A program made the position numbers and the translations under genes. A DNA stretch of 31,183 nucleotides, taken from positions 1 through 31,183 of the forward strand of contig CAZQLE010000014.1 in the NCBI GenBank assembly GCA_964593905.1. The letters run 5' to 3'. The stretch is from CAZQLE01 sp964593905. Lineage in GTDB: Bacteria > Chloroflexota > Anaerolineae > Anaerolineales > Anaerolineaceae. The notes beneath the pieces were generated by a model. It ran no database searches. It was not told the DNA's origin and saw nothing but the letters and a program-made list of their open reading frames with translations. Below, in pieces: positions 6,221 to 15,152 of the stretch (position 1 is the first letter of the stretch; every line of letters begins with the position of its first letter).

Positions 6221-7888
6221 TTGAGATCAAATGTTTATAAAGTAGGACCTGAACATGCACCCCATCGGGCACTCTTAAAAGCGGGTGGCGTGACTGATGA
6301 AGATATGGGAAAGCCATTTATCGCAATTGTTAATTCATATGTTGATATTGTTCCCGGTCACCGTCACTTAAATGAGTTTGCAAAAATTGTTAAACAGGCC
6401 GTTCGTGCGGCCGGTGGTGTGCCTTTTGAATTCAATACCATTGCGGTTGATGATGGGATCGCGATGGGGCACGCCGGAATGAAATTTTCTTTACCCTCGC
6501 GTGAATTAATTACCGATTCAATTGAAACGATGATTCAGGCCCACCCGATGGATGGCATGGTTTGCATCCCTAATTGCGACAAGATCATCCCGGGAATGTT
6601 AAACGCTGCACTGCGGTTGAACATCCCCACTATTTTTATCTCGGGCGGCGCCATGCGCGCCGGAAGAAATGCTGCAGGTGAGGCCATTGATCTGATTTCT
6701 GTTTTTGAAGGGGTGGGTGCTTTTCAAAAAGGCAGCATGAGTGCTGCAATGCTGAAAGAGCTGGAAGATCGTGCCTGTCCATCCTGCGGTTCCTGCGCCG
6801 GTATGTTTACGGCCAACAGTATGAATTGTTTGCTGGAGGTGCTGGGTCTGGCGCTGCCTTTCAACGGTACGGCTCTGGCACAGAGCGCTGAACGCGAAGC
6901 CCTGGCCGTTGAAGCCGGCCGGTTAATCCTCGACCTGGTTGAAAAACAAATTACCCCGCGGGTGGTCGCCACGCAGGATGCGTTTGATGATGCCTACGTG
7001 TTGGATGTTGCCATGGGTGGATCTACCAATACCATTTTGCACGGTATCGCCGCTGCCCAGGAAGCCGGTCTTTCTTATACGATGGAACGCATTGATGAAA
7101 TTTCGACGCACACCCCGTATCTGTGCAAGGTCAGTCCGGCCGGCAAGTGGCGCATTGAGGATGTGCATATGGCCGGGGGGGTTCCGGCAATTTTGAAAGC
7201 AGTTCACCAGGCTACTGGCAGTTTGCATGTTGACCGGATAACGGTGAGCGGCAAGACCATTGGTGAAATCATCGCTCAGGCCGAAATCCGAAATACCGAG
7301 ATTATTCGCAGCAAAGAAACCGCCCACCGGGTGGATGGCGGTCTGGCGTGTCTGTTTGGCAATCTGGCACCCAATGGTTGTGTTGTTAAAACGGGTGGTG
7401 TTAGCGCCGGAATGAAGGTTTTTCGCGGTCAGGCGCGGATTTATGAATCTCAGGACACGGCACTGGCCGGTATTATGGCCGGAGAGGTAAACAAAGGCGA
7501 AGTGGTTGTTATTCGGTACGAAGGGCCGCGTGGTGGGCCGGGTATGCAAGAGATGCTCAGCCCAACCAGCGCCATCATGGGGATGGGCTTGGGAGAAGAT
7601 GTGGCCCTGATTACCGACGGCCGTTTTTCGGGCGGAACACGGGGATTGTGTGTGGGGCATGTATCGCCCGAAGCAGCAGCACGTGGGCCCATTGCAGCAG
7701 TTGAGGCAGGTGATTGGATTGAGATTGACCTGGAAACCCGCAGTATCTCTTTGCAGGTTCCCGCAGAAGTGATTCAGCAGCGTTTAGACCGTCTGCCTGA
7801 ATTTCGTCCGAATATCCAGAGCAAATGGCTGCGCCGGTATGCCCACTTTGTAACCAGCGCAGATCGCGGTGCAATCTTGGAATTTTAG
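6221..7888 (+). CDS. ilvD: Dihydroxy-acid dehydratase IlvD
   Basis: This 555-aa iron-sulfur enzyme dehydrates 2,3-dihydroxy-isovalerate and 2,3-dihydroxy-3-methylvalerate to the 2-oxo acids of the Val and Ile pathways. Cluster motifs are visible: CIPNCDKIIPGM (Cys119) and CPSCGSCAGMFTANSMN (Cys192). The N-terminal VNSYVDIVPGHRHL is of the E. coli type rather than the type with an extra cysteine at this position, which may indicate a [4Fe-4S], oxygen-sensitive cluster. The C-terminal signature GRFSGGTRGLCVGHVSPEAA is intact. The start is TTG at 6221, with AGGAGG ending 5 nt before it. It is the first structural gene of the operon, directly behind the attenuator terminator. Confidence 0.97.
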   Translation: MRSNVYKVGPEHAPHRALLKAGGVTDEDMGKPFIAIVNSYVDIVPGHRHLNEFAKIVKQAVRAAGGVPFEFNTIAVDDGIAMGHAGMKFSLPSRELITDSIETMIQAHPMDGMVCIPNCDKIIPGMLNAALRLNIPTIFISGGAMRAGRNAAGEAIDLISVFEGVGAFQKGSMSAAMLKELEDRACPSCGSCAGMFTANSMNCLLEVLGLALPFNGTALAQSAEREALAVEAGRLILDLVEKQITPRVVATQDAFDDAYVLDVAMGGSTNTILHGIAAAQEAGLSYTMERIDEISTHTPYLCKVSPAGKWRIEDVHMAGGVPAILKAVHQATGSLHVDRITVSGKTIGEIIAQAEIRNTEIIRSKETAHRVDGGLACLFGNLAPNGCVVKTGGVSAGMKVFRGQARIYESQDTALAGIMAGEVNKGEVVVIRYEGPRGGPGMQEMLSPTSAIMGMGLGEDVALITDGRFSGGTRGLCVGHVSPEAAARGPIAAVEAGDWIEIDLETRSISLQVPAEVIQQRLDRLPEFRPNIQSKWLRRYAHFVTSADRGAILEF

Positions 7889-7911
7889 GTTTATTTGAAG
7901 GAGAGAGAAAA

Positions 7912-9633
7912 ATGGAACGTACAGGAGCACAAATTGTCTGGGAAAGTCTTCTACAACAGGGGGTGAAAGTTGTTTTTGGTTATCCGGGCGGCGCGAATTT
8001 GCCCATTTATGATGCGTTGTTGGATTACCCGATTCATCACGTTTTGGTGCGGCATGAGCAATCTGCCGCCCATATGGCAGACGGGTACGCCCGGGCCAGT
8101 GGCAAGGTGGGCGTTGCCCTGGCGACCTCAGGCCCGGGGGCCACAAACCTGGTAACCGGTATTGCCACTGCCTTTATGGATTCGATCCCGGTGGTGTTTA
8201 TCACTGCCCAGGTGTCGAGCCCATTAATCGGGTATGACGCTTTTCAAGAAATCGATGTGACCGGGATCACTCTGCCGATTACCAAGCATAATTATCTGGT
8301 TACCAATGTGGAGGATATTGCCCCCACGATCCGAGAGGCCTTTCAAATTGCACGCAGCGGCCGGCCGGGCCCGGTGCTGGTGGATATTTCAAAAGATGCC
8401 CAGCAGCGATTGACCGACTGGGATCCGGATGCCAAACCGGCAAAACAATCTTTTCACTTTAAAAAGGTTACAAAAGCCCATCCATCTGATATCGATACCT
8501 TCCGCGATATGGTGCAGGCGGCGAAACGGCCTTTGATCCTGGCCGGGCACGGTGTGTTGATGAGTGGCGCAAATCAGGAGTTGGTGGAATTTGCTGAACG
8601 GACGAGCACACCGGTGGCCACGACATTGTTGGGGCTGGGCGCCATCCCGGTGCAGCATCCGCTGAATCTGGGCATGGTTGGAATGCACGGCGCGGCCTGT
8701 GTGAACCATGCGGTGCAGGATGCCGACCTGATTCTGGCTTTTGGTATGCGTTTTGACGACCGGGTGACCGGGAACCTGTCAAAATTTGCCCCCGATTCGA
8801 AGAAAATTCATGTGGAAATTGACCCTTCTGAGATCAACAAAAACGTAAAGGTTGATCTTGCCATTGTCAGTGACTTGCGGCCTGTTTTGCAACAGGTTCT
8901 GATGAGCCTGGAGCAGTGCACGCATGATGAATGGCTGGAAGAAATTCGTTCAAACCGTATGGATGATCTGGCGCGCGATATCCAATCGCTGCCTGAGACC
9001 GGGCGTCTGTTTGCTGCGCATGTGGTGCAGGATCTGTGGACAGCCACCGAAGGTAAGGCGCTGATGGTGACTGATGTGGGACAGCATCAAATGTGGGCCG
9101 CCCAGTACTATATGCCCGATCACCCGCAGAAATTCATCACCTCGGGGGGGCTGGGGACGATGGGTTTTGGTCTGCCGGCCGCGATTGGGGCAAAGTTTGC
9201 CCGACCCGAAGAGGAAGTCTGGATGATTTGTGGCGATGGCGGGTTTCAGATGACGCAGGCTGAGCTGTCTACCATTGCCCAGGAGGGGGTCAAGGTTAAT
9301 ATTGCCCTGATCAACAATGGTTTTCTCGGGATGGTTCGCCAGTGGCAGGAGCTCTTTTATGATCAGCGCTACGCTGCCACGCCTTTGCATAACCCGAACT
9401 TTTTGAAAATTGCCGAAGCTCATGGGCTGGCATCGGTGAGCGTCAAAAATCGCGCGGATGTAAAAGATGCTGTGGCCTGGGCGCGTCAGCAACCTGGCTC
9501 GGTGCTGGTTGAGTTCTGTGTGGAAAAAGAGGACCTGGTGTACCCGATGGTCCCGGCTGGCGCAGAATTGCGTGAGATGATCCGCCGCCCGATTTCGGTG
9601 CCGTGGTTTGAGAATGTGGATAACGGGGACTAA
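7912..9633 (+). CDS. ilvB: Acetolactate synthase large (catalytic) subunit
   Basis: This 573-aa thiamine-diphosphate enzyme condenses two pyruvates to acetolactate, or pyruvate with 2-oxobutyrate to acetohydroxybutyrate, the first common step of Val/Leu/Ile synthesis. The catalytic glutamate is in RHEQSAAHMADGYARASG (Glu49). The ThDP/Mg motif begins GDGGFQMTQAELSTIAQEG (from about residue 441) and ends INN. Three domains and length match IlvB/IlvG. The ATG at 7912 follows GAAGGAGAG at optimal spacing; the frame stays open upstream into the end of ilvD. It is followed 9 nt later by the regulatory subunit gene, which marks it as biosynthetic AHAS rather than a catabolic ALS. Confidence 0.97.
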   Translation: MERTGAQIVWESLLQQGVKVVFGYPGGANLPIYDALLDYPIHHVLVRHEQSAAHMADGYARASGKVGVALATSGPGATNLVTGIATAFMDSIPVVFITAQVSSPLIGYDAFQEIDVTGITLPITKHNYLVTNVEDIAPTIREAFQIARSGRPGPVLVDISKDAQQRLTDWDPDAKPAKQSFHFKKVTKAHPSDIDTFRDMVQAAKRPLILAGHGVLMSGANQELVEFAERTSTPVATTLLGLGAIPVQHPLNLGMVGMHGAACVNHAVQDADLILAFGMRFDDRVTGNLSKFAPDSKKIHVEIDPSEINKNVKVDLAIVSDLRPVLQQVLMSLEQCTHDEWLEEIRSNRMDDLARDIQSLPETGRLFAAHVVQDLWTATEGKALMVTDVGQHQMWAAQYYMPDHPQKFITSGGLGTMGFGLPAAIGAKFARPEEEVWMICGDGGFQMTQAELSTIAQEGVKVNIALINNGFLGMVRQWQELFYDQRYAATPLHNPNFLKIAEAHGLASVSVKNRADVKDAVAWARQQPGSVLVEFCVEKEDLVYPMVPAGAELREMIRRPISVPWFENVDNGD

Positions 9634-9642
9634 GGAGCAGGA

Positions 9643-10170
9643 ATGAATCGGACTTTGGTAGTGTTGGTTGATGATAAACCGGGTGTGTTGAACCGGGTGG
9701 CATCGTTATTTCGGCGGCGCGCCTTTAATATCGAGTCTCTTACTGTGGGGCATACCGAAACCGTGGGTGTTTCGCGGATGACAATTGTGGTCGATACTGA
9801 TGAAACTAGTGTTGCAAGGTTGACGGCTTATCTTTATAAACTGGTCAACGTGCTGCACGTGGAAGATGTGACGCAGGTTCCGATTGTTTCGCGTGACCTG
9901 GTGATGGTGAAGGTTGAGCTCACCCCAGAGAATCGCACCACGATTATGCAGTTGGTGGATGTTTTTAGAGCGCGGATTGTGGACCTTAGCCATCAATCGA
10001 TTATCGCCGAGGTCACCGGGGACGATGAAAAGGTGGAAGGTTTTATTGATGTGCTCAAACCCTGGGGCATTATCGAAATGGTGCGCACCGGCCGGGTGAC
10101 CATGACGCGCGGTATGCAATCTACATTTGCAACGCAAGCTTTTGAGACTGTCTTTGCGGCAGCCGATTAA
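9643..10170 (+). CDS. ilvN: Acetolactate synthase small (regulatory) subunit
   Basis: This 175-aa protein is the ACT-domain regulatory subunit that activates the IlvB catalytic subunit and mediates feedback inhibition by valine. The ACT domain occupies about residues 3-78 (LVVLVDDKPGVLNRVASLFRRRAFNIESLTVG). The second domain contains VMVKVELTPENRT, IVDLSHQSIIAEVTG and a C-terminal KPWGIIEMVRTGRVTMTRG. Length fits the IlvN/IlvH class of about 160-180 aa. Its Shine-Dalgarno AGGAG overlaps the ilvB stop codon, implying coupled translation of the two subunits. Confidence 0.96.
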   Translation: MNRTLVVLVDDKPGVLNRVASLFRRRAFNIESLTVGHTETVGVSRMTIVVDTDETSVARLTAYLYKLVNVLHVEDVTQVPIVSRDLVMVKVELTPENRTTIMQLVDVFRARIVDLSHQSIIAEVTGDDEKVEGFIDVLKPWGIIEMVRTGRVTMTRGMQSTFATQAFETVFAAAD

Positions 10171-10202
10171 TTCAATAGATTTTTATCAAAGGAGATTACA
10201 TT

Positions 10203-11261
10203 ATGGCAAAGATGAATTTTGGTGGTGTTGAAGAAACCGTTGTTACCCGGGATGAGTATACGCTCGAAATGGCCCGTAATTTATTGGCAAATGAGACGAT
10301 TTCGGTGCTGGGATATGGAGTTCAGGGGCCTGCACAGGCGTTGAACATGAAAGATAACGGGTTCAAAGTGGTCGTGGGGGCCAGGCCAGGCGGTCGTTCC
10401 TGGGCAAAGGCTCTCAAAGATGGCTGGGTTCCGGGAGAAACGCTGTTCTCGCTGGAAGATGCGATGGATCGGGCCACCATTCATCAGTATCTGGTCTCGG
10501 ATGCCGGTCAGAAATTGACCTGGGATGCCGTGAAGGCGCACTTAAAACCGGGCGATGCCCTGTATTTCTCACATGGTTTTGGAATTGTGTATGCCGACCA
10601 GACGGGTATTTACCCGCCCGCAAATGTAGATGTCATTCTGGTGGCCCCGAAGGGCTCTGGCACCAGCGTGCGGGCGAATTTCCTGGATGGGAGCGGCATC
10701 AACAGCAGTTTTGCGGTTTATCAAGACTATACCGGCCGTGCCCGCGAGCGGACACTGGCGGTGGGAATTGCGGTTGGCTCGGGGTATTTGTTTGAAACGA
10801 CTTTTGAAAAAGAGGTGTTCAGTGATTTGACCGGCGAACGGGGGGTTTTGATGGGTGCACTGGCCGGGATTATGGAAGCCCAGTACAACGTTTTGCGCGA
10901 ACACGGGCACACCCCCAGCGAGGCCTTTAATGAAACCGTTGAGGAACTGACTCAGAGTTTGATCCGGCTGGTGAGCAAGAACGGCATGGACTGGATGTAT
11001 GCAAACTGCTCAACGACCGCACAGCGCGGCGCTCTGGATTGGCGGCATGCCTTCCGCGAAGCGACTCTGCCCGTTTTTGAAAAACTGTATGACAGTGTGG
11101 CCAGCGGCGAAGAAACCCGGGTTGTAATTGAGGCAAACAGCGCTCCCGATTATCAAGAAAAGCTGGATGCTGAATTGAAGATCATGCGTGAATCTGAAAT
11201 GTGGCAGGCGGGGGCCGTGGTTCGCGGTCTGCGCCCGGAGAACTGGAATAAGGGTAAATAA
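10203..11261 (+). CDS. ilvC: Ketol-acid reductoisomerase, Bacteroidetes-like form
   Basis: This 352-aa enzyme isomerises and reduces acetolactate or acetohydroxybutyrate to the dihydroxy acid used by IlvD. The Rossmann motif is GYGVQGPAQALN (37-48), followed by VVVGARPGGRSWAKA as the cofactor-specificity loop. The catalytic histidine is in YFSHGFGI (His124). Acidic metal-binding motifs include DLTGERGVLMGA and FNETVEELTQSL. The form GYGVQGP with MxxNFGG at the N-terminus and MDWMYANCSTTAQRGALDW near the C-terminus resembles the ~347-aa enzymes I recall from Bacteroidetes, not the usual ~330-aa class I type with GYGSQGHA. AAGGAGA precedes the ATG. It is separated from ilvN by 32 nt and from leuA by 1 nt. 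Confidence 0.96.
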   Translation: MAKMNFGGVEETVVTRDEYTLEMARNLLANETISVLGYGVQGPAQALNMKDNGFKVVVGARPGGRSWAKALKDGWVPGETLFSLEDAMDRATIHQYLVSDAGQKLTWDAVKAHLKPGDALYFSHGFGIVYADQTGIYPPANVDVILVAPKGSGTSVRANFLDGSGINSSFAVYQDYTGRARERTLAVGIAVGSGYLFETTFEKEVFSDLTGERGVLMGALAGIMEAQYNVLREHGHTPSEAFNETVEELTQSLIRLVSKNGMDWMYANCSTTAQRGALDWRHAFREATLPVFEKLYDSVASGEETRVVIEANSAPDYQEKLDAELKIMRESEMWQAGAVVRGLRPENWNKGK

Positions 11262-11262
11262 C

Positions 11263-12882
11263 ATGTCGAATAATCGCGTGATAATTTTTGATACCACGCT
11301 GCGGGATGGAGAACAATCTCCTGGGGCAACCATGACCAGCGCTGAAAAGATGGAAGTGGCGCGTGGTCTGGCCCGGATGGGTGTGGATGTGATTGAAGCG
11401 GGTTTTCCCGCGGCATCACCCGACGACCTGGAAGCCGTACGACGGATTGCGGCCGAAGTCGGCCACAGCAGCGATGGCGCCGTGGTGCCGGTGGTATGTG
11501 GCCTGTCGCGTGCCACCCGCGGTGATATTGAAAAAGCCTGGGAAGCGGTGAAATATGCCGACAAACCCCGCATTCATACGTTTCTGGCTACATCTGATAT
11601 TCACCTTCAATACAAATTGAAAATGACCCGCGAACAGGTGGTTCAAAAGGTCCGCGAGATGGTCAGTCTGGCACGAAGCCTGTGCCCTGATATTGAATTT
11701 AGCCCTGAAGATGCCGGCAGAAGCGAACCAGCCTTTCTTTATGAGGTGCTGGCAGCGGCCATCGAAGCGGGCGCCACGACTTTGAACATTCCCGACACGG
11801 TTGGTTATACTCTCCCGAATGAGTTTGGTCAGTTAATTGCCGGGATTAAAGCAAATACACGCGGTGTTGAGCGGTGTGTAATTTCGGTCCATTGTCATAA
11901 TGACCTGGGGCTGGCATCTGCGAATACACTGGCCGGAATTGCGGCCGGGGCACGGCAGGCGGAAGTGACGATCAACGGGATTGGCGAACGCGCCGGGAAT
12001 ACTGCGATGGAAGAAGTGGTGATGGCGCTGGCTACTCGGAAATCTGAATTTGGCCTGATCACCGGGATCGATACCAGCCAGATTGTGCGCATGAGCAAGC
12101 TGGTGAGTAATTACACCGGCATGGTGGTGCAGCCTAATAAAGCAGTGGTGGGCAGCAATGCTTTCGCGCATGAGGCGGGGATTCATCAGGATGGCTTGCT
12201 TAAAAACCAACAAACATATGAGATTATGCGCCCTGAAAGCGTGGGTGCGGTTCAGACCCGGTTGGTGCTGGGTAAACACTCTGGCCGTCATGCGCTGAAA
12301 ACCCGTTTGATGGATCTGGGCTATTCTCTGAATGATGAAGAACTGGTTGTTCTGTTTGAGCGTTTCAAACACCTGGCAGATAAAAAGAAAACCATCACGG
12401 ATGCCGATCTTGAAGCTCTGGTGGCAGATGAATTGTATCAGCCCAAAGAGCTGTTTGTTCTGGGTGGGTTGCAGGTTGCCTGTGGCACGATGGGAATGCC
12501 AACCGCAACGATTCGATTGCGTGATGCTGCGGGTGTTGACCACGTTTGCGCCAGTGTTGGAACCGGCCCGGTGGACGCGGCCTTTAAGGCCATCAATTCG
12601 ATTGTTGAAGCGCCAAACGAGCTGCTCGAGTTTGTTGTGCATGCTGTCACCGAAGGAATTGATGCCCTGGGTGAGGTTACAGTGCGTATTCAAGCATTAA
12701 AGACTGGCAATGATGAATCTGAACCTGGTGAAAACGAAAAGAAAATGAGTTTTGGCGGTTATGGGGCGGATACCGATATCGTTGTTGCCAGTGTAAAAGC
12801 CTATCTGTCGGCGGTCAATAAGCTGCTGGTAGCCACCGGGCGGGATGGCGAAAAAGAAACAGCATCTGTGCAAACCATTTGA
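11263..12882 (+). CDS. leuA: 2-isopropylmalate synthase
   Basis: This 539-aa enzyme condenses 2-oxoisovalerate with acetyl-CoA, the committed step of leucine synthesis. The TIM-barrel start is IFDTTLRDGEQSPGATM with metal ligand Asp10. The HCHND motif (His210, His212) and NGIGERAGNTAMEEVVMAL are typical of LeuA rather than homocitrate or citramalate synthases. After a linker, residues from about 400 form the LeuA allosteric dimer domain, expected to bind leucine as feedback inhibitor. The ATG at 11263 lies 1 nt after the ilvC stop, with AAGGG upstream; the frame is open further into ilvC. Slightly longer than typical bacterial LeuA (about 510-520 aa). Confidence 0.96.
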   Translation: MSNNRVIIFDTTLRDGEQSPGATMTSAEKMEVARGLARMGVDVIEAGFPAASPDDLEAVRRIAAEVGHSSDGAVVPVVCGLSRATRGDIEKAWEAVKYADKPRIHTFLATSDIHLQYKLKMTREQVVQKVREMVSLARSLCPDIEFSPEDAGRSEPAFLYEVLAAAIEAGATTLNIPDTVGYTLPNEFGQLIAGIKANTRGVERCVISVHCHNDLGLASANTLAGIAAGARQAEVTINGIGERAGNTAMEEVVMALATRKSEFGLITGIDTSQIVRMSKLVSNYTGMVVQPNKAVVGSNAFAHEAGIHQDGLLKNQQTYEIMRPESVGAVQTRLVLGKHSGRHALKTRLMDLGYSLNDEELVVLFERFKHLADKKKTITDADLEALVADELYQPKELFVLGGLQVACGTMGMPTATIRLRDAAGVDHVCASVGTGPVDAAFKAINSIVEAPNELLEFVVHAVTEGIDALGEVTVRIQALKTGNDESEPGENEKKMSFGGYGADTDIVVASVKAYLSAVNKLLVATGRDGEKETASVQTI

Positions 12883-12907
12883 ACGTTCAGGTTTTTGGAG
12901 GGATATC

Positions 12908-13114
12908 ATGGAAAAAAATGAGATGTTTACTGCGGAACCGCAAGCAACTGACCCGATGGATCCATTCCGCGATCCGCAAACCGTCCCGGGAGGATGGGAT
13001 GTGTCTGCTTTTTCAAATATGCGTCAAACGGTTGGGCAGACCTTTATTGAACAGCCCGAAAATGACAAAACTTCATCCATAATGGTATTCAATCATGCCG
13101 AAAACTCTATTTGA
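12908..13114 (+). CDS. 68-aa protein of unknown function inside the leu operon
   Basis: An ATG at 12908 follows a strong GGAGGG (about 6 nt spacing) and opens a 68-codon frame ending at 13114. It lies between leuA (26 nt upstream) and leuC, whose start codon at 13095 lies inside its last codons (20-nt overlap). Because leuC has no clear Shine-Dalgarno of its own, translation of this ORF may feed leuC. The product is acidic and probably mostly disordered: PQATDPMDPFRDPQTVPG is followed by GWDVSAFSNMRQT. There is no signal peptide, membrane helix or cysteine. I do not recognise a family. A small accessory protein or a coupling ORF for leuC are both possible. Confidence 0.65.
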   Translation: MEKNEMFTAEPQATDPMDPFRDPQTVPGGWDVSAFSNMRQTVGQTFIEQPENDKTSSIMVFNHAENSI

Positions 13115-14513
13115 AAAGATATGGGAAAGACATATTGTTGCAGAAACGGCAGATAGCCCGGCAGTTATCTATATTGATCTTCACCTTATCCATGAGGTGA
13201 CCTCGCCGCAAGCTTTTCATGGTTTGCGTTCGCGAGGTCTTGCGGTGCGTCGTGCAGAACGTTGTCTGGCGACGATTGATCATAGTATTCCCACCGTTGG
13301 CGATGGGACGGCGCGCGGTCGGTTGGCTTTTGCCGATCAGGCCGGGCAGCAGCAGATTTTGGAGCTGGAGCGAAACTGCGCTGAATTTGGAATTCGTTTG
13401 CTGGGGCTCGAGTCTGACCGGCAGGGGATTGTGCATATCATTGGCCCTGAAATGGGCTTTACCCAGCCGGGAATGACCATCGTATGCGGCGACAGCCATA
13501 CCGCCACGCATGGCGCGTTTGGTGCACTGGCCTTTGGAATTGGCACCAGTGAAGTGGAGCATGTTCTGGCAACGCAATGCCTGCTGCAATCGCGTCCGAA
13601 AACCCTTGAAGTTCGGCTGACGGGAAAACTTAACCCGGGCGTGACGGCCAAAGACATCATCCTGGCGGTGATCGGTCAGATTGGCGCAGCAGGTGGAACG
13701 GGATATGTGATTGAGTATACGGGCCCGGTGGTGGGTCAGTTAAACATGGAACAGCGGATGACGATCTGCAACATGTCGATTGAGGCGGGTGCACGCGCTG
13801 GAATGATTTCGCCGGACGAGGTCACTTATGACTATCTTAAAGGCAGGCCTGGCGCCCCGGGTGAGGATGCCTGGGATGAGGCTGTGGCCGATTGGGAAGC
13901 CCTGAGAACCGATGTCGGGGCGGTTTTCGACCGTACTGTTGCAGTGAATTGCACAAATCTGGCGCCCATGATCACTTACGGCACCAGCCCGGCGATGGTC
14001 ATCCCGGTGGATGCTGCGATACCCGATCAAGCTGCCATTCCCGCCACGATCCAAAAAGACGCATTTAGCCGCGCATTGGATTATATGGGGTTTGAGCCCG
14101 GCAAAGTTTTGGAAGGCACGCCGGTTGACGCGGTTTTTATTGGCAGTTGCACCAATGGGCGATTATCTGACCTGGAGGAGGCTGCCAGAATTTTTAAAGG
14201 GCGGAAAGTTGGGGCTCAGACGCGGGTGATTGTTGTGCCGGGTTCGATGGTGATCAAACGCCAGGCAGAACAGCAAGGGCTTGACAAAATTTTTGTTGAG
14301 GCCGGCGCCGAATGGCGTGAACCCGGATGCAGCATGTGTATTGCGATGAACGGTGATAGTTTGAAACCCGGTCAGCTTGCGGTGAGCACCAGTAACCGTA
14401 ACTTTGAGGGTCGGCAGGGAAAGGGGAGCCGAACGTTGTTGGCGAGCCCCTTGACGGCAGCTGCCTGTGCAATTGTGGGTGCGATTGCCGACCCGCGAGA
14501 ATTTTTAACGTAG
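13095..14513 (+). CDS. leuC: 3-isopropylmalate dehydratase large subunit
   Basis: This 472-aa aconitase-family subunit, with LeuD, isomerises 2-isopropylmalate to 3-isopropylmalate. The three [4Fe-4S] ligands are visible: Cys352 (GSCTNGR) and Cys412/Cys415 (PGCSMC). Other signatures are IYIDLHLIHEVTSPQAF, DHSIPT (more often DHNVPT), VCGDSHTATHGAFGALAFGIGTSEVEHVLATQ (in two blocks) and STSNRNFEGRQGKGSRT. Length fits bacterial LeuC (about 465-470). The start is the ATG at 13095, inside the 3' end of the upstream small ORF, without an obvious ribosome binding site. Confidence 0.96.
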   Translation: MPKTLFEKIWERHIVAETADSPAVIYIDLHLIHEVTSPQAFHGLRSRGLAVRRAERCLATIDHSIPTVGDGTARGRLAFADQAGQQQILELERNCAEFGIRLLGLESDRQGIVHIIGPEMGFTQPGMTIVCGDSHTATHGAFGALAFGIGTSEVEHVLATQCLLQSRPKTLEVRLTGKLNPGVTAKDIILAVIGQIGAAGGTGYVIEYTGPVVGQLNMEQRMTICNMSIEAGARAGMISPDEVTYDYLKGRPGAPGEDAWDEAVADWEALRTDVGAVFDRTVAVNCTNLAPMITYGTSPAMVIPVDAAIPDQAAIPATIQKDAFSRALDYMGFEPGKVLEGTPVDAVFIGSCTNGRLSDLEEAARIFKGRKVGAQTRVIVVPGSMVIKRQAEQQGLDKIFVEAGAEWREPGCSMCIAMNGDSLKPGQLAVSTSNRNFEGRQGKGSRTLLASPLTAAACAIVGAIADPREFLT

Positions 14514-14521
14514 GGCCTGTT

Positions 14522-15136
14522 ATGGATAAATTCACTTTCATGGAAACAAAGTGTGTGGTGCTGGATGTTGATCATATAGACACCGATCAGATCATTCCAG
14601 CCAGATTCTTGAAGGTAACCCAGAAATCGGGGTTGGGACAGTTTTTATTTGCCGATTGGCGCAATACTGCAGATGGAGCACTCAACCCGAGTTTTGTACT
14701 TAACCAAATTGATGGCAGCACGACCAGGGTCTTGATCGCCGGGGATAATTTTGGATGTGGCTCGTCGCGTGAACACGCCCCCTGGGCTTTGATGGATTTT
14801 GGGTTCAAAGTGGTCATTGCCGAATCTTTTGGAGATATTTTTAGGAATAATTCTCTGAAGAATGGTTTGCTGCTGGTGCAGCTAAGCGAAGAAGCGCTTG
14901 ATACGATTAAAAAATATCTGGCAAATCATCCTGCTGCAACGGCGCGGGTGGATCTTGAAACACAAAGTGTTGAAATTGGAGCTCTTGGCAGTTTTCATTT
15001 TCTCATCGATCCATTTTCAAAGACCTGTTTACTTGAGGGGGTGGATGCTCTGGGGTATCTTCTGTCTCATGAGGCGCAGATCACAAAGTTTGAACAGGAA
15101 TATGCAAGACATTCCTTCACCACTCTGACACTCTAA
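14522..15136 (+). CDS. leuD: 3-isopropylmalate dehydratase small subunit
   Basis: This 204-aa swivel-domain subunit completes the LeuCD isomerase. The signature motifs are VDHIDTDQIIPARFLK and DNFGCGSSREHAPWAL, followed by SFGDIFRNNSLKNGLL. The length and the region FHLIDPFSKTCLLEGVDALGYLL-type C-terminus correspond to the ~200-aa bacterial LeuD, not the short archaeal form. The ATG at 14522 lies 8 nt after the leuC stop; only a weak TAGGG precedes it, so translational coupling with leuC is likely. Confidence 0.96.
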   Translation: MDKFTFMETKCVVLDVDHIDTDQIIPARFLKVTQKSGLGQFLFADWRNTADGALNPSFVLNQIDGSTTRVLIAGDNFGCGSSREHAPWALMDFGFKVVIAESFGDIFRNNSLKNGLLLVQLSEEALDTIKKYLANHPAATARVDLETQSVEIGALGSFHFLIDPFSKTCLLEGVDALGYLLSHEAQITKFEQEYARHSFTTLTL

Positions 15137-15152
15137 GCCAAAGGAATTGTCT

